The notes under the pieces were generated by a model. It was not told where the DNA came from, ran no database searches, and saw only the letters and a list, made by a program, of their open reading frames with translations. The translations under genes were made by a program, and so were the position numbers. DNA of 64,000 nt from Campanula takesimana (lineage: Eukaryota; Streptophyta; Magnoliopsida; Asterales; Campanulaceae). The stretch covers positions 682,001-746,000 of the forward strand of contig JAOWBW010000181.1 in assembly GCA_026119855.1 (NCBI GenBank), read 5' to 3'. This document shows positions 33,201-44,132 of the stretch, one piece after another. The stretch's first letter is position 1, and each line of letters starts with the position of its first letter.

Positions 33201-34735
33201 AGCTTACGAGCCTTCATCACCGATATAAGGTTTGATCTGGTTCTAAGTTTCATTCCTCGAAAACAACACTCTTCTCCAGATGACAATTTGAAGTAAACTT
33301 CCTTCTTAAAGCAATCTACATGGGCATGGTATGCAGCTAACCAGTCCATTCCTACGATTACATCAAATTCCCCGACCTCCAAACTAATGAAATCAACTTC
33401 AAACTCCCTTTCGTCCAATTTCAAGGGACAATTCTTATATACAGACGTAATAGGGATAGATTCTTTAGTTAAAGTATCTACTATCAAGGAGTTTTCTAAC
33501 GCCCCAGGGATCAATTTCATTTTCTTAGCTAAGCAAGTACTTATCACAGAATTCGTAGCTCCAGTATCAATTAACGCACGAACATTGCGGGAATATAATT
33601 GAATCATACCTTCCACGAGATCGTTGGTGGCTCGTGCATCCTTTGCTTTCATGGTGAAAATACGCCCATTACCTCCACCATTTCCTTTGTTGTTATTCCT
33701 TGCTCCTTGAGCTCTAGTTTCCTTTTTTGGTTCTGGGCATTTCCATTGCGGATGTCCCACTTTATCACAATTAAAGCACTTCTTTTCTTTGTACCAGCAT
33801 TCCTCTATCGTGTGCCTTCTATCACATACTTGGCATTTCTCATTAAAACCTTGCCCTCTAGTATCACCTCTATTGCCATCCTTTCGGTTTCCTTGACCAT
33901 TATTTGGGTACTTATTTGCTGCATTATCCTTCTCACGATCATCAGTAGTCTTACGCTTATTACCTTCATCACGGTTCCAATTTCCCTTGGTTGGCTCTTT
34001 TTCAGTGGATTTCTTTTTCTCCTCCTTCTTATTGCGGTAACTCTCCGTCTCTTTATCCACTATCCTCGCTATGTCTAACACTTGATCATAAGTGGATAGC
34101 ATCAACGGAGTGATTCGATAACGAATCCGGTCACTCAATCCAAATTCAAACTTGCGAGCCTTCTGCTCTTCATTGTCGAAAAACGCAGGGGTAAACTCCA
34201 ACAACTCAGTGAATTTCTCACAATACTCATCCACTGTCATTTTACCTTGTGTCAGCGTCATAAACTCTGCCACTCGAGCATTTTGAATACTCATTAGGTA
34301 ATACTTTTCGTAGAATACACGTTTAAACCTGTCCCAAGTAAACTCAGCGTCCCCACGTGCAATAGCAGACCTCTTCTCGGCTTCCCACCACTTTAAGGCT
34401 TGCCCTTTCAACATAAACGTCGCAAACACTACCTTCCTCTCAGGTGTGCATTCCAGTGTCTCAAATATCTTCTCCATGTCTTTCACCCAATCCTCGGGCT
34501 TTTCCTTATTCGTACCAGAAAATGAATCTGGGTTTCTCTTTTGGAATACTTACAATGGATCTCTTAATAGAACTTGCGGAGCTTGTTGCTGCGGTTGAGC
34601 TAAAGTCGCCATAACTTGACCAATCCCAGCCACTGTTTGGTTCAAGGTTTGCAGCAGATTCGCCATATTAGGATCAGCTAGTCCATTGTTGTTTCCAGCG
34701 TTGTTAGCGTTCCTTCTATTACCCCTTCCAGACAT
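30257..34735 (-). pseudogene. Tekay-like gag-pol polyprotein with chromodomain
   Basis: ATG at 34735. Gag: GQALKWWEAEKR; zinc knuckle CFNCDKVGHPQWKC. Protease: ALIDTGATNSVIS. RT: FVKKKDGSMRLCIDYRELN and catalytic VFNDDILVYS, both Asp kept but an unusual Asn before them. RNase H: IYSDASLKGLGYVLM. Integrase: AHCSRFSIHLGSTKMY and CLVCQQVK, catalytic Asp in AMDLVVGLPRT and VSDRDASF, Glu in GQSERTIQTLEDML. The C-terminal VQWSNHTEREATWELE is a chromodomain. Lesions: TAA at 34550-34552, a frameshift near 32480, TGA at 32200-32202, a frameshift near 30965, and TGA at 30725-30727. A full product would reverse-transcribe and integrate the element, with the chromodomain guiding it to heterochromatin. 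This copy cannot make one polypeptide. Confidence 0.85.
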
Positions 34736-35324
34736 CTGGTTAAGATCACACTCTTGTTAGTATCATGGGTAAACGATATCACTCACGCCACTCAAGCATT
34801 GCTACTATGCTTAATACTTTCATATAAAAAGCCCGTCCACAAAAGACGTAACTTTCTCATAAGATCAATTCACTAGATCTCTAATCATTTCAATAGACAA
34901 TTTCTCTTAAAGAAGTCATTTCACTAGACTCTTACCTATTAATCATAGGTCGATTCACTAGACCTACTTTCATTCACATTTGGCCGTCTTACTAAGCCAA
35001 TTACTTTTATACTTAACCATTTCAAGTGGTTACTTTAATTCTTGTTTCGATCATTTAGTAGACCAAAACTTATTTCACTTGGCCGTTTCAATAATCCCAT
35101 TCTACTTATGGTCTTTTCACTTGACCAATACTTCTTTGTTCCAACTAGCTCACACGCTTTAACTTAAGAACAAAACAATTAACAAAAGCATTTGCTAAAT
35201 TAAATTCATAAACTTTATTAAGAGGATATTCTAATAAAGGAACAAAACAAAAATTTCTAGTATTCTCTAAACTAGACTAGCTATCAATGCTATGAAATAA
35301 AAAAAATAACTCTATGAATCATCT
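34736..35324 (-). other. Spacer between extra ORF and gag, degenerate TTCACTAGACC repeats
   Basis: Non-coding. Plus-strand variants of TTCACTAGACC (TTCACTAGATC, TTCAATAGAC, TTCACTAGACT, TAGTAGACC, TTCACTTGACC) recur about eight times between 34868 and 35130. It separates the extra ORF from gag, so gag would need its own initiation or splicing if both are translated. Confidence 0.5.
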
Positions 35325-35876
35325 TCAATCATGATTTATTTTCCTAGGTTTTCCCCTAGGCCTTCCACTTGGTACTTTTGGTGCGTTCCTTGAGCCTCTT
35401 GGCCTTCCTCTTGGCCTTCGAAACGGTACCTCTTTCAGTTCTTCATCATCCTCAATCATGATTGGGGCGGCTTCACTGCCCTCCACTATAATATCAATCT
35501 CTACAGCTTCCTCTTCAGCTACCAAGTTTGCTTCTATTGGGGCCTCATTGACTAGAGGGTTTCCTTGAACAGGGTTTGCGGCCATTTGCGCCCTTACCTC
35601 CTTTAATTCATAGAAATATATACGTCCTTGATTCATCACCAATTCAGTATACTCCTCGTTATCAATTAGCTTTTCTTTGGTTTCTTCTGCCTCTCTTCTA
35701 ACCTCCTTATGTGCATTGTTAGCATAGATAAATCTTCCCATGACATCCTTTGTCCTTGCTCTTTCTTTCTCTACTCTCTTCAGTAGTCCTTTAGTCCCAT
35801 GAGTATACCTTTGGATCAACTTCTTCCTCAGGACTCTATGTCTCCACATCATCGTAGTTCTGCTATTTCCGTCCAT
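35325..35876 (-). CDS. Extra ORF upstream of gag, basic with AT-hook motifs
   Basis: 183 codons, intact, between the 5' LTR/primer site (36182-36197) and gag (34735). Residues 1-95 are strongly charged and helical-looking (LRKKLIQRYTHGTKGLLKRV, EVRREAEETKEKL) and could form a coiled coil. Residues 100-150 are acidic (EEEAVEIDIIVEGSEAAPIM). The C-terminus is Arg/Pro/Gly-rich with two GRP-core AT-hook motifs, RPRGRPRG and SGRPRGKPRK. AT-hooks bind the minor groove of AT-rich DNA. I do not recognise this as a standard Tekay gene. Some other plant gypsy lineages such as Ogre have an unrelated ORF before gag. It is open while gag-pol has several breaks, which hints at constraint. A chromatin-targeting or host-interaction role is inference only. 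Confidence 0.7.
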   Translation of the reverse strand: MDGNSRTTMMWRHRVLRKKLIQRYTHGTKGLLKRVEKERARTKDVMGRFIYANNAHKEVRREAEETKEKLIDNEEYTELVMNQGRIYFYELKEVRAQMAANPVQGNPLVNEAPIEANLVAEEEAVEIDIIVEGSEAAPIMIEDDEELKEVPFRRPRGRPRGSRNAPKVPSGRPRGKPRKINHD

Positions 35877-36196
35877 TTCCTACAATTAGACATAATCAAT
35901 ATTAGTATCACATACTTAAAAGGTGAATGCTATCATTAGCAATGGTATATGAAGCTTAAAGAATCATTATTCTAATACAACCTTTCAATACTTAAGTTTT
36001 ACTCCCAAGTATTCAATCATATTCCTCATACTCTCCAAGGAAAATCTTATCTTAGGTTCTTTCGTAAAATAGAAAGTTTCCATAAATTCTAGTTTGACTT
36101 CAAGTAACCCTAGTCTTCCTAGAACGCTCAAATCAAACCTATTCAATATCAGAGTTCCTATCCCTTAAGCTCTAATCCCATAGCTCTGATACCAAT
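35877..36196 (-). other. Tekay-like 5' leader with primer site
   Basis: The primer site at 36182-36194 (complement AGCTCTGATACCA) is two bases from the LTR. The rest is AT-rich leader. Part of it (from about 35948), together with the start of the LTR, recurs as an isolated fragment at 63602-63962. Confidence 0.85.
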
Positions 36197-37550
36197 TGTA
36201 ACGACCCAAACTTTCACAATATAAATATAATCCATAAATTAGGGAAATCCCAAACGTCAACATAAGTTCAAAACCAACGTTAACATTCAACGGCTAGTTT
36301 ACTCTAACTATAATTCAAAACAATGCGGAAGCGTAACCAATATTCAAATCCCAACGGCTAGTACAACCCACTATCTCAACACAAAACAAAAATAATGTCT
36401 TAAACTCTTCGATAATCACGGACTGCCTTTCCTTGCAATCCATCTAGATCCTTCATCTTTACCTGGGAAAAATAATATAAGAAGGGGTGAGCGAACAATG
36501 CTCAGTAAGTTCATACGGGATCTCTCCGGGTACTAAGGAGAGATGACCGAAAGAACGGAGTCAAACAATATACATCAACGATAGGATAAAATCAATAAGC
36601 TTTAAATGTACATACACAAAATACAGTTATTATATTCAACGAATTATGGCCCTAGTACAAGTTCGTCAATTCCATAGTTTCATTCATCACCTTTTCAAGG
36701 TGTCGAGAGACCTTACACCTCCTCACGGTGCTCCCTCATTAAGTTTGATCACGATCATTAAGCCACTTCATCAAGCAGCGTTTATGCCTAATTCTTTTCA
36801 ATCAAATTAGACCATCTAAATTAGTCCTTTTCACTCAGACTAATTCTAGCGAAGCCCTTTTCAATCAGACTAAGCTAACTGCACCTGTTTCAATTAGATA
36901 CAGCCATATTCCACAAAGTATTCAAGGTATAAGAATACATAAAGCAATTTCAATTCACTTAGATACCCTATGAACAACACATATCACGGGTAAGATAATT
37001 CAAAAGACGTTATATCAACATCGGAGTTCAAATGCTACCGGCCATTAGTAGCTACACTTTGAAAGAATTAAGAGAATCCTACTTTAAAGGATGAATCTCA
37101 AAAATACTTAGGAACGTAATCCTTTACCTTGGGTTTCGTTATTCCTCTTAGCGAATCCTTGCGCACGAATCTACAATTATGCATAAAATACTTCTTAGGA
37201 CAAGTAATACTTTTACTTCCGTCCCCAAATACTTTCCTTTTACTTTCTTAACCTTATGAGTTTATCTTCTTAAACCCTTTTAAGGTTGATATTCATTCTA
37301 GGGTTGGTTCTACCCATTAATTGTCTTCCCAAAATACTCTTTTTAGTTTACCAAAATACCCCTAGGGTTTTATTGTTTCTATTCCCAATTAATATGTTTT
37401 AAGGTTCCATTATACCCACCAAAACACTATTCACAGCTTTACTATTCACAGCATGCACTATTCACAGCTTACTATTCACAGCATGCACTATTCACAGCAC
37501 ACAACATACACTATTTTCACCTTTAAACACACACACACACACACACGCAT

Positions 37551-37591
<41 letters not shown>

Positions 37592-38214
37592 ACACACACG
37601 GCACAGACACACTTCCAGCACACACACACACACACACCGTCCAACACACACGCGCACAACACACACACACACGCACACACATAAAAACCCTAATCGAATC
37701 CCTTCTCAATTATCAATCTTATAAACCCTAGTTCATCTTTAGAGTTAGGGTTTCAATTCAGTTTTCATACTTTACTACGTGGCTAAACGGAGAATTCAAA
37801 GCTTAGAGGGTAGGGTTCTTTACCTTGGTTGCTTCCCTCTCCTTTTCCCTTCTTCTTCTTCTTCTTCTTCTTCTTCTTCTTCTCCTCCTCCTTCTTCTTC
37901 TCCTCCTTCTCCTTCTTCTTCTTCTCCTTCTTCTTCTTCTTCTCTCTCTTTCTCTGCGTACACTGCCGCCGCCTCTCCCTCTCTCAATTCCCGTTCTTTT
38001 CTTTTTTGTGATATAATAATTAGGTTTGGGGAATAAAAGGTTTATATATACTAGGGTTCCCAATTCCCTAAAATAAAAAGGATTCCTAATCTTTATTGGG
38101 TTTTGAAATAACTTGGGCCCAAAGTTTAAATCCAACTCTTAATTAATTAAGCCCAAAATAATAAAAGAGTTCATAAAACAAAATAAAATAATTGGCCCAA
38201 GGCCGGTTATTACA
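36197..38214 (-). repeat. 5' LTR of Tekay-like element (full length)
   Basis: 2018 bp. It includes the 593 bp block missing from the 3' LTR, with the GGTGAGCGAACAATGCTCAG motif also found in the solo LTR at 54119-56208. Microsatellites are (CA)n at about 37526-37682 and (TTC)n at about 37850-37945. Confidence 0.9.
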
Positions 38215-38219
38215 GTTTC

Positions 38220-38924
38220 AGACCGTGACACCCAATTCTTGAGTCATTTTTGGCGATCATTGTGGCGCATGGCGAATACCGAGCTTAATTTCAGCAGTGC
38301 TTATCATCCAGAAACAGATGATCAAACCGAAGTGGTGAATCGTTCTTTGGGGAATATCTTGCGATGTTTGGTGGGTCATAATGTGAAGTCTTGGGATTCC
38401 AAGCTCAGTCAAGCAGAATTTGCTCACAATTCAGCTGTTAATAAGAGCACGGGGCTGTGTACATTTAATGTAGTATACGGTTTTGTGTCAAGGGGACCTG
38501 TGGATCTCATAATTATGCCGCCACACACTGCAGATAACCACCAAGCTTCTGACTTCATTACTAATCTGCAGAAGATTCATGCAGATACTCAGGCTCGCAT
38601 TTTGGATGCCAACACTCGTTATAAGGCTGCTGCAGATACCCATCGTCGTGATGTTCAATTCTAAGTTGGAGATTTAGTATGGGCAGTGTTGACCAAGGAC
38701 AGGTATCCAGCACATGAGTTTAATAAGCTTTCGTCTCGCAAGATTGGCCCGGTGGAAATAATTGAAAAAATCAATCCTAATGCATATCGCCTTCGCCTGC
38801 CAAGCCATCTGCGCACATCAGATGTTTTCAATGTCAAACATTTAGTGCCTTAATTCGGAGAAAACTCTTCTGGAGATGAAGCTGACTCCGATTCGAGGGC
38901 GAATCGTCTCGACGTTGGGAAGAA
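38220..38924 (+). pseudogene. CRM-like integrase C-terminal part and pol tail
   Basis: Resumes after the Tekay-like insertion with the second catalytic Asp region (DTQFLSHFWRSLWRM) and the catalytic Glu region (HPETDDQTEVVNRSLGNILR), then LSQAEFAHNSAVNKSTG. A TAA at 38662-38664 precedes KIGPVEIIEKINPNAYRLRL and VFNVKHLVP, where a second TAA lies (38850-38852). Beyond it the frame continues as SSGDEADSDSRANRLDVGKN into the 3' LTR. There is no aromatic-cage chromodomain, consistent with the CRM group. Confidence 0.75.
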
Positions 38925-39280
38925 TGATGGAGATGAAGCTGCATAGCTTTCATGGTTGTATGTCTCTTTTAATAACTATTTTCTTTTAATAATGTTTCCT
39001 TTATCTTCTAGCATTTGGTATTCCCTCCAACCTACTGAAAGGTCATTCATTGCTCCTGATACTTGCTCAAGTACCATGAACATCAGTTGAAGAGGTTTAC
39101 TTTATCTAGTTTAAATAGAGAGAAGGTCTGTATTGTTAAGGGAGAGATGTTTATGAAATAAATTTTATAGAACAAGAGTTCTTGTTTCAGTACTTTACCG
39201 GGTATTCTTTGAATCAACGGAATTGTGTTGCTTTCTTTTCATTGTATCGTAGGTGTTTTGTTGGTGACGTATATGCGTCA
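38925..39280 (+). repeat. CRM-like 3' LTR
   Basis: 356 bp, TGATGGAGATGAAGC to GTATATGCGTCA, the counterpart of 16844-17209. Confidence 0.85.
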
Positions 39281-39354
39281 CCTTTCCACACTATGATGGA
39301 CATAAAATTTGTTGAAATAGGTAATACAATATGGAAAGAATATGATACATAATA

Positions 39355-40411
39355 GGCCAAAATACATTTACCCCCCAAAGTATCCACCGAATCCCACTTT
39401 GCCCCCCAGCGCCAAATTTGTCCCACTTTGCCCCCCAAAGCTTCAATTTGTCCCACTTTCCCCCCCAGCTCCAGACTTTGCACCCCAGCACTAACGAATG
39501 TTAGAAAATTTAACAGAATAGGTAACGATTGGACTATTTTGTAATGCTTATTAGTTTTTAAGGGTCAAAATGCAAAGTTTCAAATATTAAGTACTAAAAA
39601 TTTATTTATTTTTCCAAATATTTAACATTATCTTAAATCATAAATAATTAATAAGTCTTGAAACTAATACTAATTTTATGCTAATTTTTTTTTTTTAAAA
39701 AAATATGAAATTATTTTTTCTAAATAAATGAAATTTATTTTTTTATTAAAACTAAAAATTAAGTATGTTTTTTTTATTTTTTAAATAAAAATATTTAAAA
39801 AAATAAAGATTTTTTTTTCTAAAAAAACATTGTAAAGTTTTATTTATATTTTTAAAAAATATAAAATAAAAATTTTAAATTGTAATTTTTGTAAGAATTT
39901 TATTTAAAAAAAATTAAAACATTATAGCCTTTTTTTTTATTTTAGAAAAATATTGTATTTTTTTGTTTGTTGAAAAAAGTACAATATTCTTTTAAATATT
40001 TTTATTTAAAAAATAAAAAAAACATACTTAATTTTTAGTTTTATTAAAAAAATAATTTCATATTTTTTTTAGAAAAAAAATTAGCATAAAATTAGTATTA
40101 GTTTCAAGACTTATTAATTATTTAAGATTTAAGATAATGTTAAATATTTGGAAAAATAAATAAATTTTTAGTACTTAATATTTGAAACTTTGCATTTTGA
40201 CCCTTAAAAACTAATAAGCATTACAAAATAGTCCAATCGTTACCTATTCTGTTAAATTTTCTAACATTCGTTAGTGCTGGGGTGCAAAGTCTGGAGCTGG
40301 GGGGGAAAGTGGGACAAATTGAAGCTTTGGGGGGCAAAGTGGGACAAATTTGGCGCTGGGGGGCAAAGTGGGATTCGGTAGATACTTTGGGGGGGTAAAT
40401 GTATTTTGGCC
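39355..40411. mobile_element. Fold-back Mutator-type (MULE) element
   Basis: 1057 bp, ends GGCCAAAATACATTTACC and its inverse, flanked by the perfect 9 bp duplication TACATAATA at 39346-39354 and 40412-40420. A 9 bp TSD and long inverted repeats are hallmarks of Mutator-like elements. Each arm is close to 500 bp, so almost the whole element is a hairpin around an AT-rich centre. Near each end are three or four copies of a roughly 32 bp unit containing GGGGCAAAGTGGGACAAATT. There is no transposase. Confidence 0.9.
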
Positions 40412-40420
40412 TACATAATA

Positions 40421-41340
40421 TAAAAGTATAAGACATACCATATTCAAAGATGATGCTTGTGATAAACTTGTTAAATTAATGGGAAATAATAAAGTTACAA
40501 AAGATGGCTACAAAATGAGGTGTCATAATTGTGTTGGTGTTTTTAATTAAAGTGTGCCGGGTCCACTATCGATGTAGCTAATAAAATATCGCCACCACAT
40601 CTTGTATCCTTCATTTTGTAAACTTCTTTTGTAAGCTTAGCATTACCCTAAATTAAATGATCCAACTCAATTTCATCTACTTCTGGAAAATTATAATCAG
40701 CCATAACTTTGAATTTTTTCCTAATAACTTGCGCATATAAATACTATGATTTTTTGCATGTGTATATATAGACAACTTTGTCGTTAGAATTAATGGTTGG
40801 TAATAACTTTACTTAATTAATTTCCCAACCAACTTAATTAATGCTGTTAAACGTTGATCAGTGTTTTAGATAATCAAGTTTATAGAAGACAACTTTCACT
40901 TCTTTAAGTAAAAGATAGAATTTCTACTATTTATTGATTAAACTTTATTTCTACACTAAATTTAAGAAATAAAAATTATCATCTAAATATAAAATTACAT
41001 GCAAATTTGCTTATTTCCAAATTAAAGACAACGACTTTTGTTTGCCTCGCTCCGTCGTTCGATTTGATATGCTGTGCGTTCCGTGGTTCATCCGGAGTCA
41101 AAAGTTACGACCGTTTCCGAGCACGCACTCAAATGGCTCCAAAAACTTCAACGCTTTGTGTTCGCACCATTTTTTTTTTTTTTACCTATATGTGTTGATA
41201 AAAGTTAACAATTTTCACTAAATAAAAGAATTAAAAAGTATCATCTAAAGATCAATTTACATGCAAAGTTGACTACTAATACCAAATTAATACCAAATTA
41301 AAATTAATGAAAGGCTTAACATGTGCCCCAATATCCATTA
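40421..41340. other. AT-rich spacer
   Basis: No gene I can support. A short plus frame at about 40433-40549 encodes KSIRHTIFKDDACDKLVKL and then CHNCVGVFN, with two Cys pairs, and could be a decayed gene or transposase scrap. Otherwise AT-rich sequence. Confidence 0.35.
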
Positions 41341-41905
41341 CTCCCTCCGTCCCATTTAATTTTTTTTTAAAACTTTTGGGTTCAATAGCTTATAAAAAAG
41401 TACTCACTCCGTTGCGGTTTAAGGTTCTTAGTTTGACTATGCACGCTTATTAAGAAACCAAGGCAAAAAAATGGAAATGAGTCAATCAAAAGTAGAGATT
41501 GAAAGATATAAATGACCAAAACACTATTTATACAGCAAGTAGGTGAATGTAAGTTATGTAAGTAATTTTTTTTTGTAATTAAATGAACTCTTTATGAGGG
41601 CAAGATTTTTCAAAGCACTATTTATTATTTTCCATTTATGCAATAAAGCAACGAAGAACTGGGATAGACAAAAAAAAAAAAGTAAGATCCTTAACGGGGA
41701 CGAAGAGAGTAGTAATATATTGTAAGTGTAAATGGGTTTGTTGAGAAAAAAGTGGGTAGAGAATAGTTAGTTGATAATTGTTGTGAGTATGACAAGTGTG
41801 GTCATTAAATAAAAAAAAAAAAGTAAAAAACTTATTTTTAAATTTTGAAGTTTAAAATGAGATAACCAAAATAAAAATTTAAAATTTAAAATGGAATAGA
41901 AGGAA
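41341..41905. mobile_element. Stowaway-like MITE with a second MITE inside
   Basis: The outer element starts CTCCCTCCGTCCCATTT after TA and ends near GGAATAGAAGGAA before TA. An inner MITE at about 41402-41712 starts ACTCACTCCGTTGCGG and ends AACGGGGACGAAGAGAGT. The exact ends of the inner copy are approximate. Confidence 0.6.
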
Positions 41906-42297
41906 TATACTAATTGAGCACATTTGCACTTAAATGTAACCACCTTAAAGCATTTCCAAAATTATAGTCTCCATTACCTAAATTTTCTCTATGTTCAATC
42001 CAATTCAAGTTTGACAACAACTACTCCACAAATCAAGCTTCCACCCCACACCGAGTAGTCTAATCACCCTATTTTAACAACGACTAACCCGCAAAGAAAA
42101 GCCAATAAGAAGTTAGAAGTGAAATAAGAAACATGAATTAAGGATAGAAAAAGAATTTATTATGACCTACTTAAGAAGCAAAATACCTCAATCACCTTGG
42201 GAGACCAACAACTTCAACCTTTACATTTCCAACTAAATTAAACACAACCACAACACTATCTACGACATTATCATGTCTTAAATTACAACCATTCTTA
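41906..42297. other. Spacer, nothing recognised
   Basis: AT-rich, with no motif or frame of note. Confidence 0.4.

Positions 42298-42365
<68 letters not shown>
42298..42365. repeat. (TAA)n microsatellite
   Basis: About 22 uninterrupted AAT/TAA units directly abutting the start of a Stowaway element. The poly-Leu minus-strand frame here is an artefact of this repeat. Confidence 0.95.
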
Positions 42366-42366
<1 letters not shown>

Positions 42367-44132
42367 CCCTTCGTCTCATAATAAATGTTGTTTTGGAGTG
42401 TTTCACATATATTAAGAAATGCCATTAATGCATGTGAAGAAGTCTCAAATACCCCTATAATAATTCAACTACATGGGTAAGTAAATGGTTAGGTAAGAGA
42501 TAGTTTACTATCATTTGTTGGGTTTCGGAGTAACATGCGCAGCGGAATTAAGCATTTAAATTTTTATGAAACCCAAAGCCCATAGATCCATTCATATGAT
42601 TATGTCAAATACATGCAATATGAATACTAGAATACTAACCCTTGATGCTTTTGATCTTAGCCTTTGATCTTGGTGGAGAAATCGAAGCTTGATCACGAAC
42701 AAGTAAGAACACGAACTTTGAAGATGATGAGCTTCACCCTCTAGCTGTATCCACACCACGAACGAATATCAAGTAGCTTCTTGATCTTGGTTGCTAGACC
42801 AAAATTGTGAAACACGTTTTCACAATTATTATGAACTATATGGAATATAAATTGTGTTTAATTTTGTTCTTCAATCTAGGGATCTCTTAGAACAAAATAA
42901 TTCTCTCAAAAACTTTTTGGAGACTTGCACAAACTTATGTACTGATTTTGGGCGAATTAGGGCTGTTTATATACAAGTTAGACATATTCCAAATAGGTAA
43001 CTTATGTCTAACCCCGCAAGAAATCGCAATTAGGAAGTTACCAAACCGGAGCCGATAGGTCCGACCGGGTCACCAACCTGGTCCGACCGAGTCATTGATA
43101 GGGTTCGGTCGGGTCCTATACAAGGTCCGACCGGACCTATCCTATTTTCCCAATTCTCTTTCTTACTCCTCTAAATTCCAAAATCCTTGAAAAGTCCTTC
43201 GACCCAATATTCCAATGTAGTCCTTTAGGATTCGTTCTATTGTGTGTGACCCTCTAGGATTACACTAAGTTGGCAATGGGTTCAAATATGAAACCATAAG
43301 ATATGATTAGGTTCTAGCAAACCGTCATACCTACCCAAATAGTATAACTAGATACAAGTTCGCATTCCTTTAGATCATGGCATAATCCTTTTGTCCACGA
43401 TGTCATTGAACACAAGTCATGGTCAACAAGTCAACTTGTTTTGTTCAAAGCTTTCTCGATTCCGAATATGTTGATAATCCAAATGCTATTGATCTAATCA
43501 ATTCATTTGAGTCAGGCCGAACATTTCATCAACATCATTCCTTCGAGGGGCCCAAGCTTGACATCTCTCCGAAGATGGAAAAATCCATTTAACTTATTAT
43601 TCTTCCCTACGTGAATCCGATTATGCCAATCATACCTTTTATAACTACCCGGTTAAAAGTAGCGTTTGAATATGTCAAACATAATGTTCATCAAGTGGAA
43701 GACTATAATAACTTTATGTCTAAGGATTCAAATGACATAACTAATATGAGATATACATATGACTTTGGCCAAGATGTAAATCTCACAAAGCGGGTCATGT
43801 CCAGTACCTTGTTCCAAACAAGTACCTATAAATCTAACATGATCATCCCATGATCATTTAGCCTTTATACTAGTGCTTAACAAGTACTACGGACGGAGAT
43901 TATTATAAGTAAACATAAACAACAATAATAATCAAAACATCTCTTTATTGATATGAATAAATGATAACAATTACAACGTTTATTAAACGTGCCTAGGGCA
44001 CCAACACTAATATCATTATTAAGGGTATAATTGGTATAAATCAATAAAAAAAACTTTGAAAATAGTGAAACGACAAGTATTTTGAGACAAAAATTAACTC
44101 CCAAAACGACATATATTTTGAGACGGAGGGAG
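42366..44132. mobile_element. Stowaway-like MITE split by a solo LTR
   Basis: Left end TCCCTTCGTCTCATAATAAA, right end TATTTTGAGACGGAGGGAG before TA. Without the 1491 bp LTR (42516-44006) the element is about 276 bp, normal for this family here. Confidence 0.75.
42516..44006 (-). mobile_element. Copia-like solo LTR (minus)
   Basis: 1491 bp, TGTTGGGTTTCGGAG to GGGCACCAACA. Read on the minus strand, a GC-rich stretch with GGTCCGACC/GGTCGGAC repeats (43040-43140) lies upstream of a TATATAAAC box (near 42970), which suggests minus orientation. I could not find a matching 5 bp TSD (TCATT left, CTAAT right). The open frame at 43611-43853 is inside the LTR. Confidence 0.6.

Larger units (their letters stand above)
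28858..38214 (-). mobile_element. Tekay-like chromovirus (nearly full length)
   Basis: LTRs at 28858-30211 (3') and 36197-38214 (5'), ends TGTAACGACC and TATTACA. TSD GTTTC lies at 28853-28857 and 38215-38219. The tRNA-Met primer site complement is at 36182-36194, and a polypurine tract (AAGGAGGAAAGAA on minus) abuts the 3' LTR at 30212. The coding order is an extra 183-codon ORF, then gag, protease, RT, RNase H, integrase and chromodomain. Removing the element and one TSD restores the CRM-like integrase frame. Confidence 0.92.
16844..39280 (+). mobile_element. CRM-like chromovirus expanded by nested insertions
   Basis: Short LTRs (16844-17209 and 38925-39280) bracket a plus-strand gag-pol. 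The primer site is tRNA-Met (TGGTATCAG, 17212-17220). The flanking 5-mers CCCTT (16839-16843) and CCTTT (39281-39285) match at 4 of 5 positions. The CRM assignment rests on the protease/RT text (LLGRPWQFDR, VVYFDDILVYS) and on a pol end that lacks a normal chromodomain and reads into the 3' LTR; this is family knowledge from memory. About 5 kb of its own sequence is stretched to 22.4 kb by insertions at 17262, 20589 and 28858. CRM elements favour centromeres, so a pericentromeric position is possible but not shown. Confidence 0.65.

Noticed and set aside
35325..35876. AT-hook ORF as a captured host gene exon set
   Set aside because: No intron traces, no poly-A and no recognisable host protein family; its position between primer site and gag fits an element gene better. 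Capture in the distant past is not excluded.
37488..37709. Cys/Val-rich minus-strand open frames
   Set aside because: They translate the (CA)n microsatellite in the Tekay-like LTR; no start context, no homology pattern.
37803..38135. Arg-rich, Leu-rich and Phe-rich overlapping frames
   Set aside because: All are translations of the (TTC)n tract in the LTR.
42192..42425. Poly-Leu open frame
   Set aside because: It is the (TAA)n microsatellite read on the minus strand.
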